Assembly: GCF_000802965.1 (NCBI RefSeq)
Contig: NZ_JSAK01000002.1
Location: forward strand, 301,043 to 365,042
Direction of reading: 5' to 3'
Length of the DNA: 64,000 nucleotides
From: Pseudomonas fluorescens
GTDB lineage: Bacteria > Pseudomonadota > Gammaproteobacteria > Pseudomonadales > Pseudomonadaceae
In this document: in pieces, positions 59,238 through 64,000 of the stretch
Layout of the letters: each line of letters begins with the position of its first letter
Position numbering within the stretch: position 1 is the stretch's first letter
Notes under the pieces: model-generated
Told to the model about the DNA's origin: nothing
Seen by the model: only the letters and a program-made list of their open reading frames with translations
The model's database searches: none
Position numbers and translations under genes: made by a program

Positions 59238-60309
59238 GTTCGCCTGGCCGTGGATCTTCGCGCTGCTGCCGCTGCCGTGGCTGATGCGCATCCTGCTGCC
59301 GGTCGCCGACAGTGGCGAACCGGCGCTCAAGGTCAGCTTCCTCGGCGACCTCGAAGGCCTCGCCCGACGCCGTGCCCGCGCGAACCTGCCGGCTTGGCGC
59401 CAACAAGCGCCGTTCCTGCTGTTGTGGTTGATGCTGCTCACCGCCGCCGCGCGCCCGCAATGGCTCGGCGAACCGCTGCCGATTGCCGCCAGCGGTCGCG
59501 ACCTGTTGGTGGCGGTGGACGTGTCCGGTTCCATGGATTTCCCTGACATGCAGTGGCAGGACGAAGACGTCAGCCGCCTGACCTTGGTCCAGCACTTGCT
59601 CGGTGATTTCCTCGAAAGTCGCGAAGGCGATCGCGTCGGCCTGATCCTCTTCGGCAGCCAGGCCTACGTGCAAGCGCCACTGACTTTCGACCGGCACACC
59701 GTGCGCGTCTGGCTCGATGAAGCGCGCATCGGCATTGCCGGCAAAAACACCGCTATCGGCGATGCCATCGGCCTGGCCCTCAAGCGCCTGCGACAACGTC
59801 CGGCGCAAAGCCGCGTACTGATTCTAGTAACGGACGGCGCCAACAACGGCGGCGAGATTGCCCCGATCACCGCCGCACGCCTGGCGGCCAAAGAAGGGGT
59901 GAAAATCTACCCGATCGGCATCGGCGCCGACCCGGAGCAAAGCGGCACGCTGGGCTTTCTGGGAATTAATCCGAGCCTGGACCTTGATGAGCCATCGCTG
60001 AATGCAATCGCCGAAGCCACGGGTGGGCGCTATTTCCGCGCCCGCGACGGCAAGGAGTTGCAAGCGATCAAGGAAACCCTCGACCAACTGGAACCCGTGA
60101 CCCAGCAACCGACTCAGGCCCGCCCGGCCCAAACGTTGTATCAGTGGCCATTGGCAATGGCGCTGCTAATGAGCATTCTGCTGGTGATCCGCGAGCTCTG
60201 GCCGGATAACCCGCTGCAACGCCTGTTTACCAAGGATCTGTTTTTGCAATCGCAACTGCCTGACTGGCGTCAGCGCCTCAATCGCCTGCGTCTGCGGAGG
60301 CGCCGATGA
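59230..60309 (+). CDS. BatA-like VWA membrane protein (copy 2)
   Basis: A 359-aa inner-membrane VWA protein with N-terminal helices (ALLPLPWLMRILLPV and FLLLWLMLLTAAA), an intact MIDAS motif (D97-V-S-G-S101), GKNTAIGDAIGLAL and LVTDGANNGG, and a C-terminal helix (WPLAMALLMSILLVI) followed by a basic tail. Metal binding is expected, unlike its BatB neighbour. Confidence 0.94.
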   Translation: MFEFAWPWIFALLPLPWLMRILLPVADSGEPALKVSFLGDLEGLARRRARANLPAWRQQAPFLLLWLMLLTAAARPQWLGEPLPIAASGRDLLVAVDVSGSMDFPDMQWQDEDVSRLTLVQHLLGDFLESREGDRVGLILFGSQAYVQAPLTFDRHTVRVWLDEARIGIAGKNTAIGDAIGLALKRLRQRPAQSRVLILVTDGANNGGEIAPITAARLAAKEGVKIYPIGIGADPEQSGTLGFLGINPSLDLDEPSLNAIAEATGGRYFRARDGKELQAIKETLDQLEPVTQQPTQARPAQTLYQWPLAMALLMSILLVIRELWPDNPLQRLFTKDLFLQSQLPDWRQRLNRLRLRRRR

Positions 60310-62042
60310 GCGCGCTCTGGCCTTACTGGTTCCGTCCCTGGTGGCTGTTGTTGCTGCCGCTGTTGGGCTGGTTGCTCTGGCAACTCTGGCATCGGCAGAA
60401 GCGCGCCGGACGCTGGCAGATGATTCTGCCGCCCGCTTTTCATGCGGTGTTGCTCAGTGGTGGCAATGGCCGCGACAGCAAGCTGCCGTGGATCGCCTTG
60501 GGCGTGGCCTGGCTGCTGACGATATTTGCGCTGCTCGGGCCAAGCTGGGAGCGTGTCGAGCAACTGAGCCAAAAACCCGCCGACCCGTTGGTGGTGATCC
60601 TCGAACTGACCCCGGAAATGCTCGCCACCGACGTTCAGCCAAATCGCCTGGAACAGGCTCGGCGCAAGCTCTTCGACCTGCTGCAATACCGCAGCGACGC
60701 GCAGACGGCGATCGTTGTTTATGCCGGCAGTGCGCACACCCTCGTGCCACTGTCGGATGATCTGTCCACCAGCCGCAATCTGCTGGACGCCCTCAAACCG
60801 TCGCTGATGCCCGAAACCGGCCATCGCGCGGATCTGGCGGTGGGCAAAGCCCTGACGCTGCTAGATCAAGCCGCCCTCGGTGATGGCCGCATCCTGCTGA
60901 TCGGCTCGTCCCTGACAGAACAAGAACGCCTGGGAATTCGCCGCGAGCTGAGCGGCAAGTCCACGCAGTTTCTGATGCTCGGCATCGGCACCGCCGAAGG
61001 CGCACCGATTACCCAGGAGGACGGCAGTTTCCTCAAGGACGAACAGGGCGCGATTCTGGTGCCGCACCTGGACGAGCCCGGCCTCAAAGCTTTTGCCAAC
61101 GACCTGGATGGACGTTATCGCCACGCGCGCTTGAGCGACGCAGACCTGCGTGCCCTTGGTCTGCTCGATGGTCCCCGACATTTGCGCAATGACGGTCAGA
61201 CCCTGCGTCTCGACACCTGGGCCGATCAAGGATACTGGTTGCTGTTGCCGCTGCTGTTGCTGGCGGCCTGTGCTGGCCGCCGCGGCTGGTTGCTGTGCCT
61301 GCCGTTGTTATGGCTGGTGCCGCAGTCGAGCTATGCCTTCGAGTTCCAGGATCTGTGGTTGCGTCCCGACCAGCAGGGCCAGCATCTGCTCAAGCAGAAA
61401 CGCCCGGCCGAAGCCGCGCAGCGTTTCGAAGATCACCAGTGGCAAGGCGTTGCCCTGTATGAAGCCGGCGACTACAGCGGCGCCGCCCAGCGGTTCGCCG
61501 AAGGCAACGACGCCCACGCCCACTACAATCGAGGCAATGCCCTGGCCAGAAGTGGCGAGCTCGAAGCGGCGCTGGATGCTTACGATCAGGCACTGGAACG
61601 CCAACCCGACCTGCGTCCGGCGCTGACCAACAAGGCCTTGGTGGAAAGCCTGCTCAAGCAGAAAAACACCCCGCCCGCCGCCGAGCCGGACAACGCCACC
61701 AGCGAACAGCCGCAGACTCCACCAGAATCACCCCCCTCTGATACGGCTCAAGCGTCGAGCACGGGTGAGCCGAAGTCTGAAGAGCAACAGGCCAAACCCG
61801 GCACCGAGCAAGCGTCCACGAAACCACCTCGCCCCGGCACCAACGAAGTTCCGGGCAGCGAACTGGGGGATGAGCAACACACCACGCCGCCCATGCGCCC
61901 GGCCAGCGACAGTATCGATGACGAACAGCAGCAGGCGCTGGAGCAATGGCTGCGACAGATCCCGGATGATCCGGGAGAATTGCTCCGACGCAAATTCTGG
62001 TACGAACAGCAACAACATCAGGATCAGGGAAAAACTCGATGA
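60306..62042 (+). CDS. BatB/BatC-like VWA-TPR protein (copy 2), MIDAS lost
   Basis: A 578-aa protein with N-terminal helices (about 13-28 and 61-78), a VWA domain, two more helices near 305-345 and a TPR block (AHYNRGNALARSGELEAALD), then a long Pro/Glu/Ser/Thr low-complexity tail (about 455-545). At the MIDAS position it reads E100-L-T-P-E104, where the copy at 32212 has D-L-S-P-S; neither conserved Asp nor the Ser ligands remain. The fold looks kept, but metal binding at this site is unlikely. ATGA overlap with batD. Confidence 0.92.
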   Translation: MSALWPYWFRPWWLLLLPLLGWLLWQLWHRQKRAGRWQMILPPAFHAVLLSGGNGRDSKLPWIALGVAWLLTIFALLGPSWERVEQLSQKPADPLVVILELTPEMLATDVQPNRLEQARRKLFDLLQYRSDAQTAIVVYAGSAHTLVPLSDDLSTSRNLLDALKPSLMPETGHRADLAVGKALTLLDQAALGDGRILLIGSSLTEQERLGIRRELSGKSTQFLMLGIGTAEGAPITQEDGSFLKDEQGAILVPHLDEPGLKAFANDLDGRYRHARLSDADLRALGLLDGPRHLRNDGQTLRLDTWADQGYWLLLPLLLLAACAGRRGWLLCLPLLWLVPQSSYAFEFQDLWLRPDQQGQHLLKQKRPAEAAQRFEDHQWQGVALYEAGDYSGAAQRFAEGNDAHAHYNRGNALARSGELEAALDAYDQALERQPDLRPALTNKALVESLLKQKNTPPAAEPDNATSEQPQTPPESPPSDTAQASSTGEPKSEEQQAKPGTEQASTKPPRPGTNEVPGSELGDEQHTTPPMRPASDSIDDEQQQALEQWLRQIPDDPGELLRRKFWYEQQQHQDQGKTR

Positions 62043-63679
62043 CCCGCTTCACCGCCTTCATGCTCGCCTCACTGCTATGGACCGCTCAGGCCCAGGCTGC
62101 GGGGCTGGTCGCCAGCGTTGATCGCACCCGCCTGAACTCTGGCGAGACGATCGAACTGACACTGGAATCCAGTGACGTGACGCAGTTCGGCAAACCCGAC
62201 CTGGCGCCCCTGGAGTCACTGTTCGAAGTGCGCGGCACCCGTCAGGTCAACCAATTGACCACGCTGAACGGCGACAATCGGGCGACCACCCGCTGGATCG
62301 TCACCCTTCTGCCGCTACAGAACGGCAGCGTGGTGATCCCGTCGCTGAAGCTGGGCGACGTCGAGAGTCAGCCGATCACCGTGCAAGTGGTCGAAAGCGA
62401 AAGCCAAAACACCGCGAGCAAACTGGCGCCGGTGTTCATCGATGCCAGCCTCGATCAAACCAGCGTCTACGTGCAGGCACAGGCGATACTGACCTTGCGT
62501 ATCTACCATTCGGTGTCGCTCTACGATGACAGCAGCCTGCCACCGCTGCAGATTCCCGATGCGCGAATCGAACAATTGGGCGAGTCCCGCACCTACGAAA
62601 AAGACATCAACGGCGTGCGCCACGGCGTGATTGAAATGCGCTACGCGATCTACCCGCAACACAGCGGTGAGCTGATCATTCCGGGGCAGATCTTCAATGC
62701 CGCACTGGTGGATGCACAGCCCGCCCAGGACGCGACAGCCCAGTCACCGAAATCCGGCAAGCTGATGCGCATCAGCTCCGGCGAGCTTCTGCTGACGGTC
62801 AAGGCCAAACCGACCACCTACCCTGCTGACTTGCCATGGCTGCCGGCGCGTAGCCTGACCTTGAGCGAGAGCTGGAGCCCGGAACCCGAGCACGTCCAGG
62901 TCGGCGACTCCATGACCCGCAGCCTTACCGTGAAGGCCGAAGGCCTGGCGAGTTCGCAACTGCCGCCGCTGCCCGGAACCGAAGTGAGCGGTTTGCGTCG
63001 CTATCCGGATCAACCGGTGCTGGGCAACCAGAACACCGATCGTGGCCTGGTCGGCAGTCGTGAAGATCGCGAGGCGCTGGTGCCGGCCCGCAGTGGGTCC
63101 ATCGAGCTGCCCTCGGTGGACGTAGTCTGGTGGAACACCTTTGAAGACCATCTGGAACACAGCAGCCTTCCCGCCCGCACCCTGCAGGTGGCGGCCAATC
63201 CGAGCCTGATGGTCGACACCCCGGCCGGCAACTCCCCGGTCAATGCCAGTGCCGACAGCGAAAGCCTCTGGCGCTGGAAGCTCAGCAGCCTGATCCTCGC
63301 CTGCACCACCCTCCTCGGCTTCGGCCTCTGGTGGCGCGCCCGCTGGCAACCGGCAGTCGCGCGCACCGCACAAACCGGCCCGAGCCCGCGCACCGTGCTC
63401 GACGAGCTCAAGCGCGCCTGCCAGGCGAATGACCCCCAAGCCACCCGTCAGGCGCTCGACGCCTGGGCCCGGCAACAACCGGAAACCCTGGCCGACATGG
63501 CCGCGCGCTTCGTACCACTTTCCGACGCCCTCGACGGCTTAAACGGCGCGCTGTACAGCGAAACCGGCCAGCATTGGCAAGGTGAGGATTTGTGGCGCGC
63601 GATTCGGACGATCCCGATCGCCGAGCGGGTGCAGGACCTCACGGGCGACAGTGGCTTGCCGCCGCTGTACCCCAAATAA
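62039..63679 (+). CDS. BatD-like protein (copy 2)
   Basis: A 546-aa BatD/oxygen-tolerance family protein with a clean Sec signal directly at the N terminus (FMLASLLWTAQAQAAG), several Ig-like periplasmic domains, a C-terminal membrane helix (LSSLILACTTLLGFGLWW) and a cytoplasmic tail ending SGLPPLYPK. This normal signal contrasts with the REPIN-extended N terminus of the copy at 33789. Last gene of the operon; its 3' end is partly repeated downstream. Confidence 0.93.
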   Translation: MTRFTAFMLASLLWTAQAQAAGLVASVDRTRLNSGETIELTLESSDVTQFGKPDLAPLESLFEVRGTRQVNQLTTLNGDNRATTRWIVTLLPLQNGSVVIPSLKLGDVESQPITVQVVESESQNTASKLAPVFIDASLDQTSVYVQAQAILTLRIYHSVSLYDDSSLPPLQIPDARIEQLGESRTYEKDINGVRHGVIEMRYAIYPQHSGELIIPGQIFNAALVDAQPAQDATAQSPKSGKLMRISSGELLLTVKAKPTTYPADLPWLPARSLTLSESWSPEPEHVQVGDSMTRSLTVKAEGLASSQLPPLPGTEVSGLRRYPDQPVLGNQNTDRGLVGSREDREALVPARSGSIELPSVDVVWWNTFEDHLEHSSLPARTLQVAANPSLMVDTPAGNSPVNASADSESLWRWKLSSLILACTTLLGFGLWWRARWQPAVARTAQTGPSPRTVLDELKRACQANDPQATRQALDAWARQQPETLADMAARFVPLSDALDGLNGALYSETGQHWQGEDLWRAIRTIPIAERVQDLTGDSGLPPLYPK

Positions 63680-63697
63680 CCTAAGCAACGCGAGTTT

Positions 63698-63824
63698 GTG
63701 GCGAGGGAGCTTGCTCCCGCTCGGTTGCGAAGCAGCCGTAGACAAGTGATCCGGCGCCCTTGAAAAACGGGTATCCGAATGAGGGGCCGCTTCGCAGCCC
63801 AGCGGGAGCGAGCTCCCTCGCCAC
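63698..63824. repeat. REPIN, family A, after batD copy 2
   Basis: Inverted pair of the GTGGCGAGGGAGCTTGCTCC core; the right copy has GAGCGAGCTCC. It follows the batD stop by about 20 bases. Confidence 0.9.
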
Positions 63825-63871
63825 AGGTTAAGTGGTGTGATCGTATCTATCGGCGATTCGGAAGACGCCAA

Positions 63872-63901
63872 TGGCTTGCCGCCGCTGTACCCCAAATAAC
63901 C
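63872..63901 (+). repeat. Repeat of the batD 3' end
   Basis: The 28 or so bases at 63652-63681 that encode the last residues LPPLYPK and the TAA stop recur here, 220 bases downstream. A further short match (GCGATTCGGA at 63599 and 63852) suggests the second copy derives from batD with an internal deletion. Confidence 0.85.
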
Positions 63902-63926
63902 CGCGATATTCCGGGCAGCGCTATTT

Positions 63927-64000
63927 GTGGCGAGGGAGCTTGCTCCCGCTCGGTTGCGAAGCAGCCGTAGACAAGTGAACCGGCGCCCTTGAAAAACGGG
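63927..64000. repeat. REPIN, family A, cut by the window edge
   Basis: Left half and most of the middle match the REPIN at 63698 (offset 229 bases) with one visible difference (GTGAACCGG for GTGATCCGG). The right half lies outside the window. Confidence 0.85.

Larger units (their letters stand above)
63680..64000. other. Non-coding 3' region of batD copy 2 with REPINs and a partial repeat
   Basis: No gene is supported. The stretch holds a complete REPIN, a second copy of the batD stop-codon region, and a REPIN cut by the window edge. Confidence 0.75.

Overview
The window reads as chromosome of a fluorescens-group Pseudomonas. The evidence is GC-rich coding sequence, a MuxABC-OpmB type efflux operon, a large NAD-dependent glutamate dehydrogenase, the GlgE/TreS trehalose-glucan pathway, CcoG, and many copies of the short paired palindromes (REPINs) typical of this group. 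I see no rRNA, tRNA, CRISPR array, integrase or intact insertion sequence. Gene identities come from reading the translations and from family knowledge; no database search was run.

Layout. 1-4.3 kb (minus): a TreS-maltokinase gene cut by the left edge, and glgE, which together turn trehalose into alpha-glucan through maltose-1-phosphate. 4.5-12 kb: small proteins, an MgtC-family membrane protein, ccoG (cbb3 oxidase assembly) with an Anr-like site upstream, a MocR-type regulator, a short-chain dehydrogenase and an MHYT-GGDEF-EAL cyclic-di-GMP protein. 12.2-21.2 kb (minus): muxA-muxB-muxC-opmB, a tandem-RND drug efflux operon whose genes overlap by 4 bases. 21.4-23.9 kb: thiol peroxidase, a DGPF/YciI protein and an orphan RHS fragment with an AT-rich unknown tip.

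24.3-43.2 kb (plus) is one long co-oriented accessory locus. It holds three predicted outer-membrane barrel proteins, a DUF1254/DUF1214 protein preceded by a short ORF resembling a DUF1254 N-terminus, then MoxR, DUF58, DUF4381, BatA, BatB/C and BatD genes, a periplasmic HAD phosphatase, an arylsulfatase with a CxAxR formylglycine motif, a fused multi-pass/spermidine-synthase-like protein and an octaheme cytochrome c with a repeat-rich C-terminal half. I infer that the MoxR/Bat membrane machine matures or protects the neighbouring exported enzymes. A REPIN is read through in frame in two of these genes (DUF4381 and batD).

43.4-50.8 kb: small metabolic and regulatory genes, including a GNAT acetyltransferase broken by a one-base frameshift, a LysR regulator, an AhpD-like protein divergent from a PdxR-type regulator, a monooxygenase, a cupin, a lipoprotein and an AT-rich orphan gene. 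50.8-55.7 kb (minus): the large glutamate dehydrogenase. 56.2-63.7 kb (plus): a small conserved gene and a second MoxR-DUF58-DUF4381-BatA-BatB/C-BatD operon, probably the core copy. Its BatB has lost the MIDAS metal-site residues. The right edge holds REPIN copies and a partial repeat of the batD 3' end.
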